Positions 5,745-13,070 of a stretch of 13,070 nucleotides of DNA are shown in pieces. Each line of letters opens with the position of its first letter. The first letter of the stretch is position 1. The translations under genes were made by a program, and so were the position numbers. This DNA comes from Pavlovales sp. CCMP2436 (Eukaryota; Haptophyta; Pavlovophyceae; Pavlovales). Location: positions 28,721 through 41,790 of the forward strand of contig MU631734.1 in assembly GCA_026770615.1 (NCBI GenBank), in the 5' to 3' direction. Below the pieces are notes generated by a model. That model had not been told where the DNA came from and did no database searches. It worked only from the letters and a program-made list of their open reading frames with translations.

Positions 5745-8038
5745 ATGGTGGGCATCTTGCCAAAAACGAAGCCTCCCCCGGTGCTGCTTGAGGACCCGGC
5801 TGCTGCGGCCGCCACTGTCCACTCGCGCCGCTACAGCATGCGCTTCGTGGACAGCCCCGACCGTCGGGCCCGGCGCTCGAGCCTTGCATCTCAACAGCCC
5901 GCACTGTCGACGACCCGGGGCTCGCTGTTCGACGTGGCCGCGTCGCAGCTCGTCGAGGGCGTGAAGAAGGGTCTTCGCACCCCGGAGGCAGAGCGAACCG
6001 ACGCGCAGGTCGAGCTGCTGCGCGAGTGGGTGGGCGGCATCAGCATTCGAGACGAGCGCCTCTCCACAGTGCGGCGCAACCATGAAGAGGCACTCTTGTC
6101 GTCAATGGAATTGAACTTCTATTCGCCGATGGACCTGCTCTTTCGGCAGGAGCAGGCAGGTGATGAGTGGTACATCGTCCTCTCCGGCTCGGTGGGCATC
6201 TTCGGCAAGTCGGCCAAGGGGACGGAGAGGAAAGGCAGGAAGGAGACCATTGAGGAGGCCTCCGCGTTCGCTGGGTTTGACGACAGCTCGGTGGACTGGG
6301 GCTATTTGACTTCGCGCTATGGGCAGTGTCTGACTGTCTGCGAGGCGAGTTCGACTTTCGGCGAATTAGCTGCCTTGTATGAGCAGCCGCGCACAGCAAG
6401 CGCCCTCGTACTTCGCCCCTCCATGGTGGTGGTGCTGCACCTGCGCAAACTGCTGCTGCGTGTGCGTGAGTCGCGCGAGATCAGCTCGGGCGCTGGAGCG
6501 CGCTTTCTCGAATCGGTTCCGCAATTTGAACGCTGCGAGGCGGCCGAGGTGAAAAAAAGAAAGGAAGAAAAAAAAAAAAAATATATACGCCGCTCAGCAT
6601 ATCCACACATATCTGATCTGTATGCTACACTAAGCGCAACGCTGCACCGCTGTGCAATGCGTTATACGAGATTGGGGACATCTACTGCCATGTCCCCCAT
6701 CTCGTAGTGCCTTCACTACTTTGGGGGGGGGTCACCCTTACATCTCCACTCCCTTACCTCCCATCTCCCAATCAGATCGACCGGCTCAAGTACCGGCTGC
6801 GCAGCGTCAGGATGGCGGCGGGGCACGCGGCCTTTGACGCGGGCTCCCTGGCGACGCACATGCTTATCGTGAAAACGGGGAGCGTCAGCGCACGGCAGCC
6901 GTTGGTGTGCTTTCGCACCCCTAACGGCGCGGTGGCGAGCGTTCGCGAGGAGCGCGAGCTGGGCCACTTCGGCACGCACGCGCTGCTCGGCGAGTCGAGC
7001 GCCAGCCCGACCTACAGCTACTCGCTCTGGACCACCGCCGAGTCTGAGTTCTACGTGATCGAGCGCGACGAGTTTTTGCGCGCCGTCACGTCGCGGACTG
7101 CCGCGATTTGCCGCCGCACGCACCAGCGACGGTGGGCGCGGTGGCGCGCGCAGCTGAACGCGGTGGACGAGCTGGCGGAGGCGGTGACGCGGCAGAGTGC
7201 GTGCGAGCGGCGGCGGGAGGCAGTGCGCGTGGGAGCCGAGCCCGGCGTGTCGGAGGATGCCGCAGCTCGCCCAGCTCCTCTCGCGGCGCTCAAGCCGAGG
7301 CAGCCCGACAACAGGCCCGCAACTGTCGGCGTGGTTTTCCGATCGGGGGTGTACGTGCGCCCGACGTGGGTGGAGGCGCGCGCGGGGGGTGGGCTGGGCC
7401 TGCTCGGGGCGCTTGGTCGGCCGGTCCGCGGCAGCGGCTTCCACTCCAATTTCAACATGCGCGCCCAGCTGCTCGAGCGCGCGCCCACCCCCGCACCGAG
7501 GGAGCTCAAGCTGTTCGAGCTGGTGGGCGCAAGGCTGCCGACCAGCGCGCAGGAGCTGCTCAAGGAGGCCCTCTCCCGCGCTCGCGCTCGCGCTCTTCTG
7601 CCTTCCTCTCCGCGGGAGGGGGCGGCGGGGGCTGTCTCGGGCGAGGGTGAGCAGAGGGAGGGGGTAGCGATCGAGGGGGGAGGAGTGCTCGAAGGGCGAC
7701 CGCAGACCGCGCCTGCGACCGGGGGTGTCCGCCTGGCGGCATCCGCCTCCGCCCGCACGGCGAGCGCGATCTCGCGCGGGCTGCTCAAGTCGCTCGCACC
7801 TCCGCCGAGGACGTGGGCGGACTTCACGCCCGAGCCGATGGTCAGCATCTGCTCCCTCTCCTCGCTCTCCTCCGACCGCTTGCCCAGATCCGCCTCCGCA
7901 ATCTCGCAGCCGCTGCGGCAGGGCGGCAGAGAAGGCCGCCTCGACCAACACCCGGCGCTCCGCGAGCAGCACGCACGCGCGGCGCCGCGCGGTTTCCGGC
8001 CGTCCAAGCTGCGGGCCGACGTATGGGCGTGCGCGTAA
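5745..8038 (+). CDS. Protein with two cyclic-nucleotide-binding domains (spliced 5745-6548, 6776-8038)
   Basis: Splicing gives 268 + 420 = 688 residues. ATG 5745 is the first in-frame ATG after a stop at 5637 and has G at -3 and +4. CNBD 1 spans about residues 105-245. It begins with a YSPMDLLFRQEQAGDEWYIV-type beta roll and has a complete phosphate-binding cassette FGELAALYEQPRTASAL (205-221), including Glu207 and Arg216 that hold the cyclic phosphate. A charged insert (155-195) splits the roll. CNBD 2 (about 269-375) keeps the fold pattern, but its cassette reads LLGESSASPTYSYS, without the Arg. So it probably does not bind a nucleotide. A basic WARWRAQLNAVDEL helix and a long Ala/Arg/Ser-rich, low-complexity tail follow. 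No kinase, channel or PKA docking segment is visible. It resembles orphan two-CNBD proteins (CNBD2-like) in layout only. It would sense cAMP or cGMP; the partner is unknown. Confidence 0.8.
6549..6775 (+). other. Phase-0 GT-AG intron of the two-CNBD gene
   Basis: The donor GCCGAG|GTGAAA and acceptor CCCATCTCCCAATCAG|ATC join two long open frames exactly in phase 0. Without splicing, the first frame runs into low-complexity sequence (KKRKEEKKKK) and then stops at 6705-6707, between the two domains. The 227-nt intron has a poly-A tract (6551-6580), a 17-bp hairpin and a pyrimidine-rich 3' end. Confidence 0.85.
6665..6706 (+). repeat. 17-bp hairpin inside the intron
   Basis: TACGAGATTGGGGACAT (6665-6681) pairs with 6690-6706 across an 8-nt loop (CTACTGCC), with one G-T type mismatch. 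It lies mid-intron, about 70 nt before the acceptor. It may be a small foldback element or a small-RNA precursor. Confidence 0.85.
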
Positions 8039-8135
8039 AATTGCCAATATTAATATATGAATGACAGTTATTTTTATACGTTTAACTAGCTATTTGTTTT
8101 TGTGCCTAAGTTATTATTTATAAATTAATGCTTTA

Positions 8136-8409
8136 GCAAGGGCTGGATAATGGATATTATTTGAAATAAAATATCTAAATAACGCGAGGAGTTTCTCCAC
8201 CTCCTTTTTTCTTATTAAATGGTATCCAATTAATTGCTCGGTAACTATCGTTATCTAAGTTAATTTTCTGAACATTGCTCAGTGCTCTTGCAAGGGCCTG
8301 ATAGTGAATATTCTTAAATAAATTATCTAAATAACGCTGCGAGTTTCTCCCCCTCATTTTTTTTGTACTAGATGGTATCCAATTGATTGCTCGGTAACTA
8401 TCGTTACCA
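8136..8409. repeat. Diverged 154-bp tandem duplication
   Basis: Copy 1 starts at 8136 (GCAAGGGCTGGATAATG) and copy 2 at 8290 (GCAAGGGCCTGATAGTG). They share ATCTAAATAACGC, GAGTTTCTCC and ATTGCTCGGTAACTATCGTTA. Copy 2 ends near 8409. There is moderate divergence and no coding frame. It begins about 100 bases after the CNBD gene stop. Confidence 0.8.
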
Positions 8410-8535
8410 GTGTGATGACGCGTGCTTCATCATCATGCAACAGTAATGCGTAACTTTGAGTCATTTCGAGATCTAATTATACGCGCGTCATTTTGAAAGC
8501 CCCCCCCCTTAGTTTGTTTGTAAGGCAATTAACCT

Positions 8536-8630
8536 TTTTTAGGTTGGGTCACCCCCATACCCGACCAATCGGAGAAAATTTTAGGCTTGGTGACCCCCCT
8601 GGCCCTACCGCTTCATTGAACTTTGGCCGC
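8536..8630. repeat. Tandem GGTTGGGTCACCCCC-type repeat
   Basis: Two diverged units (8536-8580 and 8581-8630) share TTTTAGG(C)TTGG(G)TCACCCCC and then AATCGG...GAAAATTT-like parts. A third, AGGTTGGGACCCCCCC, follows at 8638. A related copy is at 9451-9502, beside the inverted-repeat elements. Confidence 0.55.
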
Positions 8631-8737
8631 CGTACAGAGGTTGGGACCCCCCCCTCTAAGCTCGCTTCACAGACATTGCCTCAAATGTATATATATATAA
8701 CTTGAACATGAAACGCCACCAGCCCGAATCCCCATTT

Positions 8738-8949
8738 ATATACACACATATATATATATATATATATATGTGTGTATATCCTGGACCTGAATTTAAGCCC
8801 ATTTTCAGTACGAAGTCCGTAAGTTTTCCAAATCCCAAATATCGGAAGCCCACACTAGCCATATTATATATATATATATATATACTATATATATACTATA
8901 TATATACACACACATATATACACACACATATATACATATATATACATAT
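8738..8949. repeat. TA/CA microsatellites
   Basis: Bases 8738-8780 form a palindromic (TA)n core flanked by ACACAC and GTGTGT. Bases 8863-8949 are TATA runs alternating with CACACA. The stretch between is unique sequence. Confidence 0.9.
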
Positions 8950-9450
8950 GCGTCTGTTCCTCCCTGCCCAGGAGGCGCATAAGTCGGTGCTTTAAGGAGC
9001 TGCAGGGCCTGCGGGATCGAGTTCGTTGGAATCCGCGTTTTTTGTTCCTTACAAACTTGTAAAGTTGTATAGCACACACCAAAATAAAATCGAACCGACT
9101 CGACGGTCAACATTACTTGACGCCTGCTTTACTGCCTGCTGCTCAGCGGCAGTCTACCAGCTGATCTATAGCGCTGGCAAGGACGTCGGTGAGCTTGGCG
9201 TCTGTGGACTATTCTGTGGGCAAGGCTTAGTGGTCGTGCGTGCAAGCACCATGGTGCATATTTATAGCGAGCGCCGCCGCGCAGTTTAGCCCACTGCACG
9301 GCGTGCAAGCGCACGTGCGCGTGCAAGCGCCTATGGGTCGAAATCCAAATTAGTGGCGCGATTCCGCAGTGGGGAGGGGAAAAGTGGTGGCCGGGACAAA
9401 GAAGTAGACATTGGTCACCCCTACTCCCCCCTTTTTTTGCCTGCGGCGAA

Positions 9451-9502
9451 ATTTTAGGTTGGATCACCTCCCTAACCTAAAGATCGGTGAAATTTTTTGG
9501 TT
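9451..9502. repeat. Copy of the GGTTGGRTCACC repeat
   Basis: ATTTTAGGTTGGATCACC and then ATCGGTGAAATTTT resemble 8536-8580. It lies between the two left termini of copy A. Confidence 0.55.
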
Positions 9503-9604
9503 GCCCGCCCCCCCCGGGTCAAAATTCAAATTAGTGGCCAGTCCGGGGGGAAATTTGATAAAAGTCCAGTGAAAATCTTCCGGAGCAACTCAGGAACCAG
9601 AGGT

Positions 9605-9715
9605 AGTACCGCGGAGTTTGTTGCAGATTCGTGAATAGGGCACTGCCCCATTCACGAATCTGCAACAAACTCCGAGTGCCCCATTCACGAATCTGCAACA
9701 AACTCCGCGGTACCA
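9605..9715. repeat. Long hairpin with tandemly duplicated right arm
   Basis: The arm at about 9605-9644 (core GCGGAGTTTGTTGCAGATTC) is followed by two tandem copies of its complement. These are 9645-9677 and 9678-9710, 33-bp units identical over the first 30 bases. The outer pair extends to AGTACC / GGTACCACT. The structure is internal to copy A; copy B has a diverged equivalent at 10376-10440. Confidence 0.85.
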
Positions 9716-9991
9716 CTTCGGGAACCATGACTTTCTTTTCGCTTTCGAACACTGAGAGTGAGAATCGGAAATGTTAGTTACAGTAAGTATGTTATCGACC
9801 CTAAAGGCACCTGAGAGGCACACGAGGTGGGCTCCGACCGGGGAGGGCTCTATTCGACCGTGAAGGGCTCTATTCGACACCAGCTATCGACACTTAGCGC
9901 ACAGTGGTGACCAATGTCTACTTCTTCGTCCCGGCCACCACTTTTTCCCCTCTCCAGTGCGGAATCGCGCCACTAATTCGGATTTCGACCC

Positions 9992-10280
9992 CCCTACACA
10001 CAAACCCGGGTGGGGGGTTACAAATTGACGCACGTATTATGAATTCTAATCTTAAAACTAGAAGAAGAGCTAACGAACTATATATTTTAGTTCCTTGTGA
10101 AGTTACGTTGATATTTACCAGATTCCAGAAACTTTTCACTGCAACCTAGAATGTAGTACAGGTTACCAGATACATATGACCATAAACGTATAGTTATTGT
10201 TAACTTTACCTTCATTAATATGTAAATGTAAATACTTGTTGTAATGAATTTGGCTAGGCTAACTATATTAATGTAGAGGG
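9992..10280. other. AT-rich spacer between elements
   Basis: This is unique AT-rich sequence without repeats or a credible gene. Short frames extend out of the copy A terminus and are not supported. Confidence 0.55.
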
Positions 10281-10860
10281 GGACGAAATCCGAATTAGTG
10301 GCGAGTCCGGGGGGAATTTCTAAAAAAGTCCGGTGATTATCCTCCGGAGCAACTCACGAACTAGCTGGGGTGCAGAAGAGTTAGCTGCAGATTCGTGAAT
10401 GAGGCGGCGCCCCATTTGCGAATCTGCCACTAACTCCGCTCCGGCTCTTAGAAAAGGCGTAACGTACGGGGATTATCCGCGGTATCCGTGGGGCCCCGTG
10501 GGCCCCCGGGCTATGTGACAAGTTAGTTATATGTTAGTCACATAGGCGCCTCCGGCGGGGCCCCCGGGGGCCCTGCGGGGCTTTCTAAGAGCCGGACTCC
10601 GCTGCACCCCTTCGGGAACCATGACTTTCTTTCCGCTTCCGAACGCTGAAAATCGGAAATGTTAGTCACCTTTAGTATGTTGTTGACCCTAGAGGCACCT
10701 GAGAGGCACACGAGGTGGGCTCCGACCGTCGAGGAGGGCTTTATTTGGCATCAGCTATCGACACTTAGCGCGCAGGAGTGACCAATGTCTACTTCTTCGT
10801 TCCGGTCACCACTTTCCCCCCTCCCTATTGCGGAATCGCGCCACTAATTCGGATTTCGAC
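10281..10860. mobile_element. Inverted-repeat element, copy B, carrying a nested insertion
   Basis: This copy is homologous along its length to 9516-9991. Shared landmarks are CAGATTCGTGAAT, CTTCGGGAACCATGACTTTC, GAGGCACACGAGGTGGGCTC, CAGCTATCGACACTTAGCGC and GACCAATGTCTACTTCTTCG. Its ends are inverted copies with TCGAAATCCGAATTAGTGGC on the right (read inward) and ACGAAATCCGAATTAGTGGC on the left. It is enlarged by the nested 155-bp element and its target duplication. It has no coding capacity. Confidence 0.78.
10433..10603. mobile_element. Nested foldback MITE with 8-bp target-site duplication
   Basis: The element occupies 10441-10595 (155 bp). Its 14-bp terminal inverted repeats are CCGGCTCTTAGAAA / TTTCTAAGAGCCGG. 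The direct repeat ACTCCGCT flanks it exactly (10433-10440 and 10596-10603). The interior is itself palindromic: GC-rich arms, then CTATGTGAC...GTCACATAG around a short centre. Copy A has the uninterrupted site (AACTCCGCGGTACCACTTCG against AACTCCGCT...GCACCCCTTCG). An 8-bp duplication fits hAT-like or P-like transposition; the superfamily is inference. Confidence 0.85.
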
Positions 10861-11144
10861 CCAGGGATTCTGGCTGGCGTGCGTCAAGTTCAAGTCAAGA
10901 TGATCTTATTCTTAGAAGAAGTGCTCCGACGCAGGCTCCTACGCGCTACGCCGAGGTGGGTTTATAATCTTAGTTATATAACTATAGTTATTATTAGCGG
11001 CTCAGCATGGAACCTTCAACTGTCAACAGGCGGTGTTCACTCACTGACTTCGTCGACGTTTGACTAACTTATAGTATTAGTTCACATGTTAAGTTAGTGA
11101 ATCCCTATCAGTATTCAGTAATACAACTTGTGAAACTGTTACAC
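10861..11144. other. Spacer downstream of the minus-strand gene
   Basis: There is no supported gene. A plus-strand frame starting in the copy B terminus (to 11067) encodes an Arg/Leu-rich stretch without family signature. Possible 3' exons of the minus-strand gene could lie between here and 11300. Confidence 0.4.
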
Positions 11145-12200
11145 TTATATCGGCGGATAACCGGCAGCGTAGCGAGGCTGCCCGCAAGCTCCCTCTCCCC
11201 TGTGGTTGTGATGTTCAGACTCCTCGAGAGGATGACTCTGCGTGGGCTGGACCTGGGCTGCGTGTATTTTATGCCCGTTGGCCTCCGTCCACCGAGGTCC
11301 GTCGCATGACACTGCGCGAGTCAGCTCCCCCTCACCCAAGCGGTACAGGAGCGCGTCTTGCTGCGCGACGAGCGCTCGGATGGTCGCGTCTGCGTCCGCT
11401 AGTCCTCTGCGCAGTGCCTCGCGCTCGACCTCCGGCTCTCTGACGGAGCCCAGGGTCAGGGCCTCCTCGCGCGCGCGTACTCGCGCGATCATCGCATCCA
11501 CGGCTGAGGAGAAAGGAGGTGCGTCGTGCCCATCGCCGCGCAAAAAGGACGCCTCCGATCTCGCTCGCTCGCTCGCTCGACGAGGGAGCTGTAATAGATG
11601 GGCCGTGGGCAGCGGCACCTCTCTGGTACCGCTGTGCAAGCGTGAGTCGCACCAGCCGAAAGGATGGACCGAGCCCGTGCTGGGGCGCGGCGCAGCGTGA
11701 CCCTTGCAAATTGCAACGACGGCGGCGAGGTGCTCGACGCAAATGCGGCCCGGCCGCCCCCCGTCTAAAGCGGCGTGGAGCGCGCGGAGCTCGCGCCGCT
11801 GTAGCCGCAAGCCCGCCCGCTCGAGGCAGAGTGTGAGGATGATCCGGTCGACGTAGCCGTCGCCGAGCTCTCGCAGCAGTGCGGCGCCATGCGCGACAAA
11901 GATGGCGCGCGCGGCATCCGGCAGTTGGACGCGCGCAGGGTCGAAGGCGAAGGGCGAAGGAGACTGGGGAAGAGGTCGCGTGTGCTCCTGGAGGGTCAAG
12001 CTAGACGTGACGCTCGTTCGCGCGGAGCGGGCCGGTACGTGTGCCTGAGGCGTCCTGGATAGTGTGCTACAGCCACAGGAGGCGTTCGCGAGATCGTGCC
12101 TCAGCTCGTCCACCAGCCGATCCTGAACTTGCAGCTCCAGTATGCCCCGAAGGAGGGCCGAGCAGCGCACGCGGAGCCCCTCGGCGCGCGCAATCGCCAT
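11145..12200 (-). CDS. Unrecognised protein with EF-hand-like segment and C-terminal coiled coil
   Basis: No family is recognised. The frame is open for 351 residues from ATG 12200-12198, and 43 codons further up to a stop; upstream exons are possible (acceptor-like TTGCAG near 12295). Residues 10-40 form an amphipathic helix. Residues 100-165 look like a helix-loop-helix unit with a degenerate EF-hand loop (DGGRPGRICVEH; the closing Glu is one place early), so calcium binding is doubtful. A clean acceptor CTCCTTTCTCCTCAG (ending 11504) pairs in phase with the donor AAGG|GTCACG at 11701. Splicing would remove 198 nt encoding a less protein-like stretch and join AICK to AVDAMIARV. The following 55 residues are a charged coiled coil. 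GTGAGG at 11335-11330 is a strong donor, so the printed C-terminus is probably intron read-through and the true 3' exon lies lower. Confidence 0.5.
   Translation of the reverse strand: MAIARAEGLRVRCSALLRGILELQVQDRLVDELRHDLANASCGCSTLSRTPQAHVPARSARTSVTSSLTLQEHTRPLPQSPSPFAFDPARVQLPDAARAIFVAHGAALLRELGDGYVDRIILTLCLERAGLRLQRRELRALHAALDGGRPGRICVEHLAAVVAICKGHAAPRPSTGSVHPFGWCDSRLHSGTREVPLPTAHLLQLPRRASERARSEASFLRGDGHDAPPFSSAVDAMIARVRAREEALTLGSVREPEVEREALRRGLADADATIRALVAQQDALLYRLGEGELTRAVSCDGPRWTEANGHKIHAAQVQPTQSHPLEESEHHNHRGEGACGQPRYAAGYPPI
11504..11701 (-). other. Possible 198-nt in-frame intron
   Basis: On the minus strand the donor is G|GTCACG at 11701 and the acceptor is the pyrimidine-rich TCCTTTCTCCTCAG ending at 11504, both phase 1. 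The length is a multiple of three with no stop, so retention would add 66 residues. Confidence 0.4.
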
Positions 12201-12728
12201 CGGTGCGCTGTGCTCCCGGAGGCTCAAGCACGCAGTCACGCCACCGCCCGATGCACGCCAAAGACGCTTTCCCGAGCGCGTCGAGGCAGCCTGCAACCGT
12301 TCTTTCGAGGCACTGGTTCCTTGAAGCACTCAGCGTCCTTGGCAGCCTACAACGCGTTTTGAAAACACGAGCAGTTTAAAATCGAGCACACCATCACGCT
12401 TCAAGAGTTTGAATAGCTCTCGAGCTCTCGATTCGGGGGCTCGCGTCGTACCCCCCCCTGCGCCTCTTGGGCGACGTGCAGCAACCTCGAGTCGGCGAAT
12501 TTGGATCACCCCTGATATTTGCTTGCTCGAGCGAGGGGCTCTTATGTGACGCCGTCGGCGAAATTTAAAATTACGAAAATGACGAGCTCCGTTTTCGTGT
12601 CCCTCAGTTAGACCAGGAATTTGACGGGGGTTCGCGTCGTACCCTACGCCGAGGGGGCAGGCAGGCCGAGGAAGGCAGCAGGCGGGGAAGGCACACAGGC
12701 ACACCGGCACTGGCACAGGCTCGGCACG
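12201..12728. promoter_or_regulatory. Divergent intergenic region between the minus-strand gene and SURF4
   Basis: It separates two divergently oriented starts and so must hold both promoters unless upstream exons exist. A 20-bp near-repeat CGGGGG(C/T)TCGCGTCGTACCC occurs at 12434-12453 and 12625-12644. A CACAGGCACACCGGCACTGG-type tract lies just before the SURF4 ATG. No TATA box is obvious. Confidence 0.4.
12434..12644 (+). repeat. Pair of 20-bp direct repeats upstream of SURF4
   Basis: Bases 12434-12453 and 12625-12644 differ at one position (C/T at the seventh base). They are 191 bp apart, with the second ending 84 bases before the SURF4 ATG. Confidence 0.75.
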
Positions 12729-13070
12729 ATGGAGGCCGCGGGCGAGATGGTGGATGACGCGACCGTGCTGATCATCCAATCGGTCTCGGCGCACGTAGAC
12801 CTCAACCAGGCGCAGCGGCGCTTGCAGGCGATCGCGCGCCTGCTGATCTGCGCTACGTTCTTGGAGGACTCCTTGCGCATGGTGACCAGCTTCCAAACGC
12901 AGGTCGCCACGATTAGCATGGTCGTGCGCGCCGGCTTCCTCCCTATCTCGGTGGGGGAGGCCTGGGCAGTCGTCGCCTTCTCGGCGCTGCTCCAGTCATC
13001 GGCCGCCGTCGCGATCCTGCTCGAGAAAAAAGAACTCGCGGGGTGCGCTGCTGTCTGCTTACCCCCACCC
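12729..13070 (+). CDS. SURF4: SURF4/Erv29 family ER cargo receptor (5' part, cut by window end)
   Basis: The frame from ATG 12729 is open for 114 codons to the window edge. After a short cytosolic N-terminus, residues 31-51 read RLQAIARLLICATFLEDSLRM, with the ATFLED-x2-RM signature of SURF4/Erv29. An alternation of hydrophobic segments (63-75, 79-98) follows. The family has about 270 residues and seven membrane spans. It cycles between ER and Golgi and loads soluble secretory cargo into COPII vesicles. The Gln/Arg-rich stretch 27-31 precedes the first span, as in known members. The dilysine retrieval signal would be at the missing C-terminus. The last residues (LPPP) fit the family less well, so an intron donor may lie just before (GGG|GTGCGC at about 13040). 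Confidence 0.82.
   Translation, partial: MEAAGEMVDDATVLIIQSVSAHVDLNQAQRRLQAIARLLICATFLEDSLRMVTSFQTQVATISMVVRAGFLPISVGEAWAVVAFSALLQSSAAVAILLEKKELAGCAAVCLPPP

Larger units (their letters stand above)
8039..9334. other. Repeat-rich intergenic spacer
   Basis: There is no credible gene. In order it holds a 154-bp tandem duplication, a diverged 43-bp-type repeat with C runs (8536-8660), TA/CA microsatellites (8738-8950) and a stretch with GTGCAAGCGC repeats (about 9307-9331). Open frames through the microsatellites encode only Ile/Tyr/His runs. Confidence 0.6.
9335..9991. mobile_element. Inverted-repeat element, composite copy A with long TIRs
   Basis: The ends 9335-9418 and 9907-9991 are inverted copies of about 84 bp. 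Both begin with GGGTCGAAATCC(A/G)AATTAGTGG when read inward, and both continue to the TTGGTCAC / GTGACCAA end. A second left terminus lies at 9516 (GGGTCAAAATTCAAATTAG). So the unit homologous to copy B is 9516-9991, and 9335-9418 may be an extra inverted end from another copy. No transposase frame is present, so it would be non-autonomous. No clean target duplication is visible. Confidence 0.7.

Noticed and set aside
6716..8047. 443-residue minus-strand open frame
   Set aside because: It is antisense to the CNBD exon 2; it is long only because the GC-rich codons lack stops on either strand, and its content is Arg/Pro/Ala noise.
8702..9113. Open frames across the TA/CA microsatellites
   Set aside because: They are translations of simple repeats with no selectable content.
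10828..11067. 79-residue plus-strand open frame
   Set aside because: It begins inside the terminus of copy B and has no recognisable domain.
12330..12896. 188-residue minus-strand open frame
   Set aside because: It overlaps the SURF4 coding region, which has the clear ATFLED signature on the plus strand.

Overview
The window looks like nuclear DNA of a eukaryotic alga with a secondary plastid, most likely a haptophyte or a pelagophyte-type stramenopile. Reasons: GC-rich coding blocks sit in AT-rich, repeat-filled spacers; a clear GT-AG intron interrupts one gene; a SURF4/Erv29-type ER cargo receptor is present; and a nuclear gene for a plastid ATP synthase assembly protein begins with a signal-peptide-like leader. 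The lineage is inference, because no rRNA or organelle gene is present to anchor it.

Layout, left to right. 1-542 (+): 3' end of an unrecognised gene with a probable 118-nt intron. 960-1202 (-): a MYND zinc-finger remnant. 1201-2375 (+): an orphan gene with Tyr-Glu-Pro-Ile-Pro repeats, broken by a one-base loss in a C run and by one in-frame TAG. 2376-3200: non-coding, with a 48-bp perfect tandem duplication, a 19-bp hairpin and one copy of a dispersed repeat. 3208-3572 (+): a probable tRNA-derived SINE with A box, B box and a terminal T run. 3580-4140 (+): an SPP-rich coding segment, probably an exon. 4707-5300 (-): a CGL160/ATP synthase subunit I-like protein. 5745-8038 (+): a 688-residue protein with two cyclic-nucleotide-binding domains, spliced over a phase-0 intron that carries a strong hairpin. 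8039-9334: repeats and microsatellites. 9335-10860: two related terminal-inverted-repeat elements, the second carrying a nested 155-bp foldback element with an 8-bp target-site duplication. 11145-12200 (-): a protein with an EF-hand-like segment and a C-terminal coiled coil. 12729-end (+): the start of SURF4.

No operon or coordinated pathway is apparent. The best supported genes are CGL160-like (plastid thylakoid), SURF4 (ER-Golgi) and the two-CNBD protein. The main interest lies in the repeats: a nested transposon insertion whose empty site is preserved about 0.7 kb away, a candidate SINE, and a repeat copy placed immediately upstream of the CGL160-like start codon.
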